A DNA stretch of 64,000 nucleotides from Gentiana macrophylla (GCA_026214975.1 CM047809.1:30229977-30293976), one strand, 5' to 3'. Shown: positions 22,770 to 33,723, counted from the stretch's first letter. Program-made: numbers and translations. The notes: generated by a model from the sequence alone, not told the origin.

Positions 22770-23756
22770 ATAAATTGACTAATCAACTGTTGTATGTCTT
22801 AGTTTATGTTGATGATATCTTAGTGTCATGTAACTCTCAATATACACCTAGTGGATAAATTAGTAGCTACTCTCAACACCAAATTCTCTTTGAAAGATCT
22901 TGGTCAAGTATCACAACGTTTTAGGCATGAAAGCTCACAAAGACCAGAATGGCTTGTACCTAGATCAAGGGGCCTATACAGCTCAACTCCACTGCAGATT
23001 AGACATAGATCATATGAAACCTTGTTCTACTCCAATGGTCATTGGAACATACACACCACGGCAAGTCATAGTTATGCATAATCCAAAACTTTACAGAAGT
23101 GCAATCGGAGGTATGCAATATCTTACCTTCACCAGACCTGATATTACATATATAGTGAACTACCTCAGACAGTTTATGCAATGGCCTACCATGGATAATT
23201 GGCATGCAGTCAAAAGGCTCCTTAGATACATCAAAAAGACATTCTGTCATGTACAACATTTTAAATGATGGGCCTTTCTCCATCTTAAAGGGTTCTCATA
23301 TGCAGACGGTGGGAAGTCTGTTGCTAGGTTATCTTTGTACTTAAGGGATTCCATTATATCATGGAGCTCTAAGAAGCAGCATGAAGTATTCAGATCAAGT
23401 ACGTAGTCTGAATACAGAGAATTAGATAACATAAGAGATGAAGTTTAGTGGACCAAACACATCTTACAAAAGTTGGGGATTAAAGTGTCTAAGATTCCAA
23501 CTGTCTAGTGTGACGATACAGGTTCTCATTCCCTAGCTTACAATCCAGTTCATCATGCTCAAACTAAGCACATAAAGAGTGACGTTTATTACATCAGAAA
23601 TGAAGTATTGAGAAAGGAATTTCCAAGTCTGTTATGTCCCTTCTACACACCATATTATAGATTTTTTTCATAAAGACTTTAACATGTTGGTTCTCAATTT
23701 CAATTATTCAGGTTCAAACTTAATGTTGCAATAGCATCATTACGTTTGAAGGAGGT
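22770..23756 (+). pseudogene. Copia pol relic: RT end and RNase H
   Basis: Translation in shifting frames gives LVYVDDILV (22800-22830, the RT catalytic YVDD), then LGMKAHKDQNGLYLDQGAY, KPCSTPM, YRSAIGGMQYLTFTRPDITY and VKRLLRYIKKT (about 22930-23260). RNase H blocks follow: YADGG, ISWSSKKQHEVFRSS, CDDTGSHSLAYNPVHHAQTKHIKSD (about 23290-23590). Stops (for example in SEYREL...EV*W) and frameshifts near 22850 and 23265 make it non-functional. It is followed by a purine tract GAAGGAGG and an LTR start at 23757. The part upstream of RT is not recognisable. Confidence 0.8.
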
Positions 23757-24320
23757 TGTTAGGATAAGTAATAATAATAAGTAAAAATTCATATGATACG
23801 CGTTTTTACATTGTCGTGTCACTTGTCATTCTATGGTTTGTATTAGGATCAAAGCGCTTACCGTTGTACTAAAATCAATTGGTGTAAATAAATGTTACTA
23901 TATTTCCTTATATCACGCCCCCTCAAGTGTGGGCCTATAAGAAGGGAGAGATGCCCAACACTTGACTTGTTTTTTTGTTTGGGTGTGTGGGTCTATAAGA
24001 AGAGAGTGGGGCCCAACATTTGGTTTTTTATATTTTTTTTGTTTTTAATTGTGATGGAAGCGGGGCTTGAAGTCGGAATCTCCTGCTCCAATACCATATC
24101 AGGATCAAGTGCTTACCGTTGTAATAAACCAATTGGAGTTAGTAAATATGCAACTATATTTCCTTATATCAGTTTGTTCTAGTAGATTAGAATCTAGTTT
24201 GTTAGATTGTGTCCAACGAATTTTGTAAGTTGAATTATCAAGAAATGTTCATCATGAAGTTTCCTCACTGAATAAAAACTACCCTACTAATTCTCCTGTG
24301 AAAGTTGTCGTACATCATGA
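23757..24320 (+). repeat. Start of the 3' LTR of the copia relic, right end unclear
   Basis: TGTTAGGATAAG directly follows the polypurine tract. The LTR is interrupted by a TRIM (23841-24171) and resumes 'ttctagtagattag'. No matching 5' LTR is in the window, so the right edge is a guess. Confidence 0.45.
23841..24171 (-). mobile_element. TRIM element, 331 bp
   Basis: Terminal direct repeats of 75 bp (23841-23915 and 24097-24171) and duplications GTTTG (23836-23840 and 24172-24176). The minus strand has TGGTATTGGAGC as primer-binding site (24085-24096) and a GAGGGGG purine tract next to the left repeat. The LTRs share 'gcgcttaccgttgta' and 'ccaattgg.gt' with the TRIM at 19972-20365, so the two belong to one group, though the LTR lengths differ (75 against 102). 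Confidence 0.85.
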
Positions 24321-25195
24321 TCAATGGTGTAAGAATATGTTGTGTCGCTCATTGTGTCTAAGCGGTTGTGGGAATAGCATTACCTTATCTCGTATGGTGT
24401 AGTTACTTGCACCACAATGAATTTATCGTGACACCACACATTAGACTATGTGTAACTTTACAAAGGTCGAAAATTAACATTCGAAAGAATATAATATTTA
24501 GTGATGTGGTGCAATTATCAATTTCGTGATGCAAACAAACCTACCTTTTCACACTAAACAGAAGTATTTGGCCCATAACCAAAGTACATACGGTTAACCT
24601 ATGGTTACCCTCCAATTGTGTGTAGTTTGTACCGCAAATATGATAGATATATAATATATTTGTGATAGATATATAATATATACACACATATGTGATAGAT
24701 ATATCCTTCTACTAGTAATAAGAAGACATGGTATTAACCATGTCTTGTCACATGTTTTTTTTTAATTGGCTCTTCATTTTTCATTTTTTTTTTACTGTTC
24801 ATGTGTTTGGCCCAATCCAGCAGCAAAGGAAATGTAATTTGGACCAATCCAGCAGCAAAGGAAATGTAATTTGGACTTTATAGATCAGCCCATCCTTTTT
24901 ACCCTTTCAAGATATAAGGTCACGATATGTCATTTCTGTGATCTTTATATTATGCCAAAAAAATTGGGTTTGACGATTACATGAAATATTAAATTTCTTG
25001 AAATTAATTTTTTCGTGAAAAAACATATCGCTTATATATAAATATTAGATATCCCGAAAAAAATTTATTTCGTCCCACAAATATTGTTAAACCTGGCTTA
25101 TATAGTGTATTGTTGATTTAATTTCTATGGAAATTCAAATTGTGTATTTTGCCATGGCCGTTAAAATTAGCCTAGATCTGAGAATACAAAAAAGG
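24321..25195. other. Unassigned AT-rich DNA with small repeats
   Basis: No gene is seen. It holds three direct units of 'tgatagatatataatata' (24640-24710), a perfect 9-bp-arm hairpin AAGACATGG/CCATGTCTT (24723-24746) and a tandem duplication of about 33 bp, 'ccaatccagcagcaaagg' plus following bases (24815-24877). The start TCCTTCTACTAGTAATAAG before the hairpin might be a Helitron 5' end, but no matching 3' end was found. Confidence 0.4.
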
Positions 25196-25595
25196 GTTCG
25201 ATGAGTGTCGAAAGGTGTCGATTTTGTGTCGTGTGGAGTGTTGATGATGTGTTAGATTTTAATTAAAATTTTAATTAATATTCATTTCATCAACCGACAC
25301 CTGTTGGATATGGCGTCGGGGTGTATAGGAACGTGTCGTGTCGTGTTTTTGGTAGAACACGTGTTGTTGCAAATAATGTCGAAGATAGCTTCATTTTTTC
25401 GGTTAAAATATATTTAAGTAGAAATTGAAAAAAAAAAATTTGTTCAGTAGTGTCGAAAAGTATCCATACGATGTCGGAAGGTGTCGAAAATGTGTCGGAT
25501 ATTCATTTCATCAACCGACACGTGCCGGACATGTCATCGTAATGTATCAGAGCGTATCATGTCGTGTTGGTTGTCGGACACGTATCGTATACCTT
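25196..25595. repeat. Two diverged GTGTCG-rich direct copies
   Basis: Copy one (about 25200-25364) and copy two (about 25445-25590) share 'agtgtcgaaa', 'aaggtgtcga', 'tattcatttcatcaaccgac' and 'cgtgtcgtgt/catgtcgtgt'. Each ends in a pair of ACACGTGT-like motifs. I do not recognise the family. Confidence 0.55.
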
Positions 25596-27100
25596 TTTCT
25601 AGTTTGCTCGGGTTTATTATTTCAGTCCTCTATGATTATTATATTTGCTAATTCACTTTTGATTTTCACATTTCGATTATTATAAAATAAACCGGAGAAC
25701 CAATAGTGCAGAAAGATTTAATCTTTTTTTTTCCTAGTATAATATATATACACATAAATTAGTTGTACTTCTCCGCCTAACATAATCTTTTATGGTTGAA
25801 TTTGAAAAAGAGAGAAAAAAAAACTTTTCATTGATGAATCGAATACGACTGATTTTTGTATTGGGTCTCTAGCGTGATGATATCACACGTGGAGTAATCT
25901 ACATCACACAATTTTCTATCAGAATTTAAATGTTTTCTTGACGTCTATTTCATACATTCTAACCCAAATTCGGACAAAATATATTCAACATTTTGCCCAA
26001 ATTTGGATCTGAATAAATAAGTGTGAAAAATTGAAGGCTAAAATTGGAAAAGAATGTATGTGTGCTAAAATATTTTGTTATGCGAAAAGACATTCATAAA
26101 AAAGAAATTCATTTTAAAAAGTTTAACTGGCCATAAGTGATAACGTCATGTTCCAAAACCATTGTACTGTAAATTATTCTAAGCGCACTCGCGGTACAAT
26201 CTGTAAATGATGATAAATCTTTATTTTACACATCTTAACACTTAAGATTTATTTAAAATAGACTCATAGTGTGTTTGTTAAACAAATCTGTACATTACAG
26301 ATTCTTGAGTGATTGCGGTATATCTCCTGCAATATTGGATAAATCTTCAGATCCTTGCGTGCTTTCTCTCTCCTAACTCGCTCTTTTCCCACATTTGTCT
26401 CCCACCTTCTTTTTCTTTTATTTTAACCCATTTTCTTGTCTTTTTTCTGAATTCGAAGAAAAATATGTAGAAACTAGCATGGCAAAATTACGTTTCTGGA
26501 AGTATTGATTAAAGTTTTTTTTTTGTCAAAAAGGAAGAATCTTTCCGTTGAGGATTACTACAATTGATCGAGCAAGCAAGAGTCTATGCAAGCGATTTAA
26601 TGTCACTCTTTGCCTGTTATTCTGGAATGTGATTTGGGTGGTTGAAAAATTCGATTTTCAGGTAATCTGATAACTTTATTTTATATATTTTCAATTTAGG
26701 GCAAAAAGTGTTCGCTTTTTTCTTTCTTTCTCATGCATTTTCGTAATTGGGAGGTGTAAGAGGAAGTTGTGTTCTATTTCAGGTATGATTGATGAATCCA
26801 ATGCTAATGTCATCTAGTCGGTAAGAGTACTCTTTTCCTCTGTTGTTGTATAATGTCGATTTAGGGAATGTGTTCTTAGCATTGATCATTTGTTGTTGAT
26901 AAACTGCTATAATGTTTTTGTATGAGCGTGACTATAAGTATATTGGTTGAAAAAATCCTTTATCTTCATTTATCATATGTGGTTGAGTGTAGGTATGAGA
27001 AAATATCTACATTTAGAAATTGTTTAAGCATGGACATGGTTGTAGTTGAAATTTACTACTTTGCTTATAAAAGTGCTTGTACTTTGTTATGATCGGGTGA
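25596..27100. other. Unassigned stretch, possibly a decayed promoter or UTR
   Basis: Nothing coding is recognisable. A CT-rich leader-like segment (26360-26450) is followed by two possible splice donors, both reading CAGGTA (near 26660 and 26782). This could be the upstream part of the SANT-like relic at 29466, but no continuous model can be supported. Confidence 0.25.
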
Positions 27101-27109
27101 TTTAGCTTA

Positions 27110-28031
27110 GGGAGCCTTTAAAGGCACCACATGTAATCTACTTGGGCACCCAAATTAACGGGCACCACATTTTCACATACTAATCTTCTTTAGGCACCAC
27201 ATTGATTTTTTGCATCTACTCATTGTACCACACCAAAATTACAAAATTATCATTTATACTTAAGCCACCACACTTGAAAATCAAATTTTCACTCTTATCA
27301 AAATAATTACAATACAACCCATTAACTTTTGATTTCTATGAATTCACCCTCTACCCTAGGCACCATATTTTTTTCCCTCCAAATCAATTTTACAATGATC
27401 GTTCTTGCTCCATCGCCCAAAGTTTTTCTTCCTCACCAAGATTCTTCATCTCTTCATCATCTTCATCACATCACCAGATCTAAACAAACTACACCAAATG
27501 GAGTTCGTTACGCCATATTTATTCTCAATTCTTGTAGCATAACATTAAGAAATAACCACGCCATATTGATTCTCAATTCTTCCAAAGATGACATTAAGAA
27601 TTAGCCAAAACCCATATGAAAGCAACCTGATTTTTGGCGTAATGACAATAAACAGATACTTAAAATCTTAAAGAAAATGTACTTGAGAGCGAGTAAGAAC
27701 CCAACAACAAAGGTGATGAGAGAGCTTTGGCAACACCTCATTTTCAGGGGGAAGAGAGGTAGCAGAAGGTCGGATTCTTTTTTCTTTAGCGAGAGAGGTC
27801 GATTGAAATCAAATAGTAATGTAGATATTTTTATGGACTAATTCATAAATAAAAGATTTGACAATAGTCAAAATACCCTGGAAATAATATATTTGGTTTT
27901 CTTAAGAAGTGTGGTATATTGAGTAAGATTATCATTTAAAAATATAGTATGTGGTGCCAAAGGTAATCACTTAATTTTAAAAGAGATGTGGTGCCCCAGG
28001 TAAAAATAGTGTGGTGCCTTTAAATGCACCC
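27110..28031. mobile_element. Mutator-like non-autonomous element, 922 bp
   Basis: The 9-bp duplication TTTAGCTTA flanks it (27101-27109 and 28032-28040). The terminal inverted repeats read GGGAGCCTTTAAAGGCACCACA on the left and GGGTGCATTTAAAGGCACCACA on the right (inward). Inside each end the motif GGCACCACA or close variants recur three to four times in inverted orientation between the two sides. No transposase frame is present. The plus-strand open stretch 27329-27604 has no domain I recognise. Confidence 0.8.
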
Positions 28032-28040
28032 TTTAGCTTA

Positions 28041-28383
28041 TCTTTTCCCATATTGCATGTTGGCCAAATACTAAGGATCAGGGGTGAAGCTGGGTTCTTT
28101 TGATCAAAGTAATAATTAGTAGTATGAGAGAAAACACATTTTCTTCCTTATTTATTTATTTGTGGGGGATTAAGTAATTTTCTTGTTAGTTGCCTAGATA
28201 TTTGAAATCAAATTGAAAATGTGTTGAATGTTGTTGTAGTTTTGTTATTCTGATTGTATATGCTTCTGAAATTGAAAGTGATCATGATCTTATTTCTGTT
28301 TTTTTAACAAGATTTGCTTGTTTTGTGAACGTTGTCTTTAACAAGATTGGTTTGTGAAGTACTGCTTTATTGATGTATGGATG
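28041..28383. other. Short unassigned stretch
   Basis: AT-rich DNA between two small elements. I see no gene or repeat in it. Confidence 0.4.
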
Positions 28384-28392
28384 AATAAGACC

Positions 28393-28632
28393 ACTGGCGA
28401 ATCCACGTGACCCAGGGTGGATCACGTGACCTCACTCAAATTTTTTTTTAAAAATTACTAAACGACGTCGTTTTGGTAAAAAAAAATCAAATTTTTTTAC
28501 CTAATTACCCATCCAACCCGGTTCCGACCCAGAAATTTTGACCTAATTACCCGCCCAACCCGAAGTTTTTTTAGGTTACTACAATTTTATGACGGATGAC
28601 CCCACTGAAATTTTGTTTTGGATTCGCCACTA
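28393..28632. mobile_element. MITE, 240 bp, Mutator-like
   Basis: Flanked by the 9-bp duplication AATAAGACC (28384-28392 and 28633-28641). The terminal inverted repeats are ACTGGCGAATCCA and, from the right, TAGTGGCGAATCCA. The left end contains the inner palindrome CACGTGACC...GGATCACGTGACC. It has no coding capacity. Confidence 0.75.
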
Positions 28633-28641
28633 AATAAGACC

Positions 28642-29465
28642 CATTCATGTTTCCTTTGTTGTTATGGCAAAGCTACTTTGTTGATGTTATGTGGAGATGT
28701 TGTGAAGTACTGCTTTTTTGTTGTACCCTTTTCCTTTTCCTGGATTTAATTAAGCCTTTTGCAGCTTCGTGTTAACTGTAATCAACATCAACCTAAAGCA
28801 TGTGTTTTGGGTTTTTGTGATAACGAAAATGCTGGTGTCACAACAAAATAGTCACAATAAATGATTATATCAATTGATCATTGTGGCGTTTGTAACAATT
28901 ATTAGGTTTTGTCTCATAATCAATGATGCAATTGTCATTTGGTAGTGGTGGTATCTAACTCGTTATTTAGTTGTGGCCATTTTATATCATTTAACAAGTG
29001 ATTATTCAGAGATTTTTAAGAATATTATTGCTCTAACATTAGCAGAATCGCTATGGTAATAGCATCAGTCAGCCTTTCAGAGAAAATGGCATCAGTCAAT
29101 GTTTTTGAAGATTTAGATTTTACGAATATTGTTTGATATAAAAGTTAGATTTGAAGGCAATATGGAATGAATGAAAAAGAAGAATGCTAATAAACTCATG
29201 GCTTATTCAGCTTGGGTTTTCTCACACCAAAGTTTTCTTTGATGAGTAAATTAAACCTGTGTCTTTTGATTTCTTTTTACACGCTTATGGTTTTTCACTC
29301 ATTTATATTTTTTTTAGCTATTGATTGCCTTAAACTCAGGTGTCTTATCTTCGCTGCTACTGATTACCCTTCATTCAGTTGTATTTTTGTTCTCGTGTTT
29401 TGCCTCATATTTTTAGGTTTATGTCAATATTGTTGTGTTTCTCACACTGTACGTAAAAAATTACA
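28642..29465. other. Unassigned stretch
   Basis: AT-rich DNA upstream of the SANT-like relic. A 97-codon open stretch (29212-29505) is hydrophobic and low in complexity. I could not tie it to a family and do not call it a gene. Confidence 0.3.
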
Positions 29466-29858
29466 ATGGACAATGCTGGTGATTGGACATTTACTGCATT
29501 ATTAGGGAGTAATATGACTCAATATGCCGGGCACATGGATCAATCTTCACCAAGCTTTCCCAATACCCCACATATGGTTGATGATGATGAATTATCACAG
29601 GGCATAACGGAAGCACAAATAACCCAAGAGAAAGCGTAAAAAAGTAAATTCACAGTCGATGAGGATATAGCTTTGATTTCATCTTGTCTCAACACAAGTA
29701 TGAATCCAAAAAGGGACAAACCAAAAATCAGGTTCATTTTGGGCTGAGATTACTAAGAAATTTTGGGACATTACCATGATTGAGCGAACGAGTTGCTCGC
29801 TGAATTGTCGGTTTACAGATATTGAAAAAGCTGTGAATAAATTCATTTGGGTCGTTAC
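29466..29858 (+). pseudogene. Broken SANT/Myb-like DNA-binding fragment
   Basis: ATG at 29466 opens a frame of 57 codons, reading MDNAGDWTFTALL then NTPHMVDDDEL, that meets TAA at 29637-29639. The same frame then continues KFTVDEDIALISSCLNTSMNP. After a frame change it reads SGSFWAEITKKFWDITMIERT and DIEKAVNKFIW. This order (FT.DED.ALISAWLNTS, then SFW..IT..F, then ..KAVNKF) is that of the Myb/SANT-like proteins that accompany PIF/Harbinger transposases and of their domesticated plant relatives. One stop, at least one frameshift and truncation by the Athila LTR at 29859 make it dead. No Harbinger transposase or TTA duplication was found. Confidence 0.65.
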
Positions 29859-31453
29859 TGATGACGGTCAACTTGGTATCATATTTTACTATCAACTTAC
29901 CCTGGATTTGTGTTCTCTATGGGGATAATATGTATGAAATAATGGGTTAATTAGCTAAATACAATTAATCCACGTCTGGGTGACTAAATTGGTATTATGC
30001 GTATTAACCGTGTATTTGATGCGTTATTTGCTAGAAATAGAAGCTACTATGAGTTATTTGGAGCATCATTTGGGCTAAATGAGAGATTCAATTGATAAAG
30101 AACTGAACGGAGCTGAAGGATGAAGTGTTTCGAGTGGAGATTGGACCCGAGAATCTGATTGGTAACTTAACTTGGGCCTAGCATTACGAACGGATTCTGG
30201 AGCGGACTAGACATAAGGATTTGGCCTAGGGCATTCCAGAACATTCCAAGTTAAGTCGGTAAGAAAAAGTACAAAAATACCCTCGATTAATCGGGAGTTG
30301 CCGCCCGATTAATCGAGCCTCTGCATCTTGCGAGAACACGCTTTTCTTGTCCTCCACGGATTGGGTTTAGCCTTAAGTCGGTTTATACAAATGATATAAG
30401 GTCATTCAGAGCTGCGAAATTGTATTGCATCCATTCATTCCAAGATCTATTCATAAATTAGATACACTGTAGTCTTTTGGAGATTAAAGCTTTTCTTCTT
30501 TTCTTCTTTTTTTCTCATGCAAATAAATCATGAGTCTTTCATTATTCAATTGTGCTTGGTTTACGATCATCATGGATCGATTCGAATCGCCGGGAGGAGA
30601 GAGAATTGAGGAGTAGATCTGTAATTCGTTATGGGTAAGATCTATTCCAATATTTTATTTCGTGTCTTAGATTCATGATTGTTCTTGTGATAGATTTAGA
30701 TTATGCATGTATCTAATCAATTATGCATTAATTAAACGAACCTTAATCTTTATTATTCGATTCGTTCATATTATACGCAGAATTATAGGTTGCGTTCTCT
30801 TGAGTAGACGACGGTCTTTATCGACTAATCGAGACACCTAGTAAATGCTAATTTTGTGGTTCGGCGTCAGCTACGTTGATCGACATGATTAATTAAAACA
30901 ATTAATTAGGTCTGGTCAATCTAATTTTCGTACATCGTAAATTAACATGAAGGACTGTTAGTGAAGTGTTAATTAGGACATTGTCTTGATAGATCCCTAG
31001 GAACGTGCTAGTCATAGTCGATAGCTGCTTAGGGAGGTTCTCAGTCTTGAGCCGGCATCTCTAAAACTTATTGCGTATGAACTAATAGAACCAACGAAGG
31101 TGGTTAGTTACATATAGATTGTCTGATGTCCTTACAATGGAAGTAGATAGGGTTAAGAGATTGCACCCGTAGCTTAATTACACATGAGGATCATGTACGG
31201 ATTAAGGGGAGATTAGTTATGCATAGTTTGGTTAATGCCTTTTCAATATATGATTGACCATGGGTTATTTTTATCTCTTTTATTTACTGTTCCTTTATGT
31301 TGGTCAATGACCACCCTATCCGGTTGACTTATGAATTGTGGTTGTGTTTAACATAATTAAATAATAGTCTCTGTTGGATCGACCTTGACTCGCCCTTGCT
31401 ATACTACGATTGACCTAGTCATGTTGCTAGTAGAAGCGACTTACACGCGATCA
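29859..31453 (+). mobile_element. Athila-like LTR with primer-binding site, 5' LTR remnant
   Basis: The LTR runs TGATGACGGTCAAC to CACGCGATCA. It aligns with the reverse of 51858-53310 and with 56933-58345 in several blocks: 'gcattccagaac.ttccaag', 'taagtcggttta' with TATA, 'gcgtcagctacgttgatcg' and 'gacctagt..' before the end. A primer-binding site follows, so this was a 5' LTR. Only a few dozen bases of internal region remain before other sequence. It cuts the SANT-like fragment. Confidence 0.8.
30282..30317. repeat. Perfect 14-bp-arm hairpin in the Athila LTR
   Basis: CTCGATTAATCGGG (30282-30295) and CCCGATTAATCGAG (30304-30317) are exact reverse complements across an 8-base loop, and each arm is itself built on CGATTAATCG. 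It lies 60-100 bp upstream of the TATA-like segment near 30385-30400. The other two Athila LTRs carry different words here (ccggtaaatcgg types). Confidence 0.85.
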
Positions 31454-31459
31454 AGTTTT

Positions 31460-31477
31460 TGGCGCCGTTGCCGGGGA
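31460..31477 (+). other. Athila/Tat-type primer-binding site
   Basis: TGGCGCCGTTGCCGGGGA follows the LTR end by six bases, the widely seen primer-binding site of Athila and Tat Ty3 elements. It establishes plus orientation. Confidence 0.85.
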
Positions 31478-32087
31478 CTATTTATTTAATTGTTATGCAT
31501 AGCCATTAATTTATAGTTAACCTTGTTTGTTAATTTTTTTTCTTATCGATGATCGAATAAAAGTGGGAAGGTTTTTTTTCATCGTCATGTTCTTGAGGCT
31601 GTTGAGCAAAGGATGTGCGGGAGTTTTTTTTTGGGGTGGTGGGCCTAAAGGACAATATAAGATGGTAAATGATGAAATAGGACCAAAAAAAATAAAATTT
31701 GGTTGAGAAGGACAAATAAAATAGTGTTGTACAAAAACACCCTTAATGATAGTAAAAGATATTTTTTATTTTCTAAGCTAGAAATTGGGTGAATAAATGC
31801 ACTGAGTTTTATTGCTTTTTTTCTTTGAAAATGGGCAGTTTTGAATCGGAAATCCTTATGAGAATTAAATACCGCCGGAAATCTCGGCAACTGAATCAAG
31901 CATCTGTTAATGCGTTTGATACGGATGATTTTGAACCGAGAAAAAAGAGTCCATACACCCATGGATCCCCACTCTGTTCTTTAGTTCCGCTGTAAAGAAA
32001 ATACGGATTTTTTCGGCGAGCAAGAGGGCGATTGACGAGAAGCAATGGCAAAAGGCAAACGGAAAAGAAGCAACACCGAGTAAGTGG
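31478..32087. other. Possible truncated Pack-MULE end with a gene fragment
   Basis: The segment 'gagaaggacaaataaaatagtg' then 'tgtacaaaaacacccttaatga' (31704-31750) is in the style of Mutator-type terminal repeats that end in GGACAAA and short ACCC tracts. It is followed by a plus-strand frame 31831-31995 (basic, ILMRIKYRRKSRQLNQ) and a further open piece MAKGKRKRSNTE (32045-32080) that runs to a GTAAGT-like donor at the gap. I do not recognise the source gene. The other end is lost in the gap. Confidence 0.35.
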
Positions 32088-32187
32088 NNNNNNNNNNNNN
32101 NNNNNNNNNNNNNNNNNNNNNNNNNNNNNNNNNNNNNNNNNNNNNNNNNNNNNNNNNNNNNNNNNNNNNNNNNNNNNNNNNNNNNNN
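32088..32187. other. Assembly gap, 100 N
   Basis: Exactly 100 N, the conventional size for a gap of unknown length. It removes the 3' half of the Tat-clade element to its right and the right part of the possible Pack-MULE to its left. Confidence 1.
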
Positions 32188-33363
32188 CTTACATAATAAA
32201 CGGGATTTTGGAGGGTTCCGGCCTCCTTGACAAGAACGGCGGCAACATGTACCGGTCGAAGCCGCTTATATATAAAAACAAAGACATCTCTCTATAGGGC
32301 TAACCAAAGGGGTGGTTTCTAAATATTCTTTTAAAGCTTGAAATGCTCGCGAACACTGCGTTCCATGAAAAAGTTTTGTCGCCTCGAGAATTTTGAAGAA
32401 GGGAGACACCTTTCCGCCGATTTCGATATGAAGCGACCCAACAAGAATGATGCGCCATTGAGCCTCTCAGCACTTCTTTGATGGTAGTAGGCTCTCTCAT
32501 GTCAATCAAAGCTTGAATTTTTTCTCGGATTAGCCTCGATGCCACGACGACTAACCATAAACCCCGTAAATTTGCCTCGCTGGACACCAAAAGTACACTT
32601 GGCGGATTCAAACTTCATTGAGTGTTTTCGGACATTATTGAAAGTTTCTTGAAGATCGCGGCGTGACCGTCCTCGGGCGGACTTAACAACCATGTCATCT
32701 ATGTAAGCCTCCATATTTCGCTATCTGCGAACCGAAGACCACGTTGACCATTCACGATAGGTCGAACCCGCATTCTTCAGCCCAAATGGCATCATTTCAT
32801 AATAATACAATCCTCCAGCGGCTCTGAAAGCCGTTTTTTCTTTGTCGGACTCAGCCATCCGTACTTGATGATACCCAGAATATGCGTCTAAGAAACTTAA
32901 AACCTCAAAGCCGTAAATACTGATCCAACTAACCGGTCAATTCGTGGCAGCTGATAAGGATCCTTCGGACATGCTTTGTTGATGTCCGTGAAGTCGACGC
33001 ACATTCTCCACTTGCCGTTGTGCTTCTTTACCATAACCACATTTGCCAACCAAGTAGGGTAGGCAAGCTCCTTTATGATTCCCGCTTGCCAGAAGCTTTC
33101 CGACCTCTCGCTTTTACCGCCGCCTCTTTTTCCGTTGAGAACTGACGCGCTCGCTGTTGTATCGGTTTGAAAGTAGAATCGACGTTAAGATGGTGCAGGG
33201 CGACGTCTGGTTCGACACCTCGCATGTCAGTAACTACCCAAGCAAAGACACTCAAATTTTCTTTGAGTAGTTGTATCAATTTTTCCCTTTCAATAGGACT
33301 CAGTCGAGCCCCTATCTTTATCTTTTGCTCGGGATATTCGTCATTGATGACCACCTCGATCAA
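32188..33363 (-). pseudogene. Tat-clade reverse transcriptase and start of RNase H
   Basis: In minus-strand order the blocks are LFAW-type NLSVFAWVVTDMRGVEPDV and HHLNVDSTFKPI (33363-33150), then YPTWLANVVMVKKHNGKWRM, CVDFTDINKACPKDPY and LPRID (about 33070-32930), SFLDAYSGYHQV and MPFGLKNAGSTY (about 32900-32750), the catalytic YIDDMVVKS (about 32705-32680), GFMVSRRGIEANP (about 32550), EKIQALIDMREPTTIKEV and SCWVASYRNR (32520-32400), and finally a VHVAAVLVKEAGTLQNPVYYV-like RNase H start at the gap. The blocks lie in different frames, with at least four shifts. It would have copied element RNA into DNA inside the virus-like particle. Confidence 0.85.
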
Positions 33364-33723
33364 CTCATCTTACGCCGTAAAATCGGCTCATCTCTCGACT
33401 TGCAATGTTTCACACTCTACTTTGATCGGTTCAGATCAACAACGACCACGACCATGTCGATGTTTTCCATGTTATATGGTCGTTCGATTCGAATCCTCTT
33501 ATTCCCCTCGCTCATCTCATGTATGTATGTCGAGACGGCGGCGGGTTCGGCCGATCGACGTCCGATCCCGCCCCCAACATAAAACTTTGCCCGCCGATGC
33601 GGAATGGAAGCTACCATCCAAATCGCTTTAAAGCGGGTGTCCCAATTATCATGTTATAATTGGGTGAAGGTCGACAACTAAAAACATCACCTTTCCGCGC
33701 GAAAGGGTGCATAATCTCCCATC

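Noticed and set aside
24700..24750. Helitron 5' end TCCTTCTACTAGTAATAAG
   Set aside because: No matching CTAG-hairpin end was found within several kilobases, so left as a remark only.
27329..27604. 91-codon frame inside the Mutator-like element as a captured gene
   Set aside because: Low-complexity S/H/L-rich translation and no recognisable domain, so not called as a capture.
33167..33631. 154-codon plus-strand frame
   Set aside because: Antisense to the Tat protease/RT region, whose minus-strand motifs are clear; it is a shadow.
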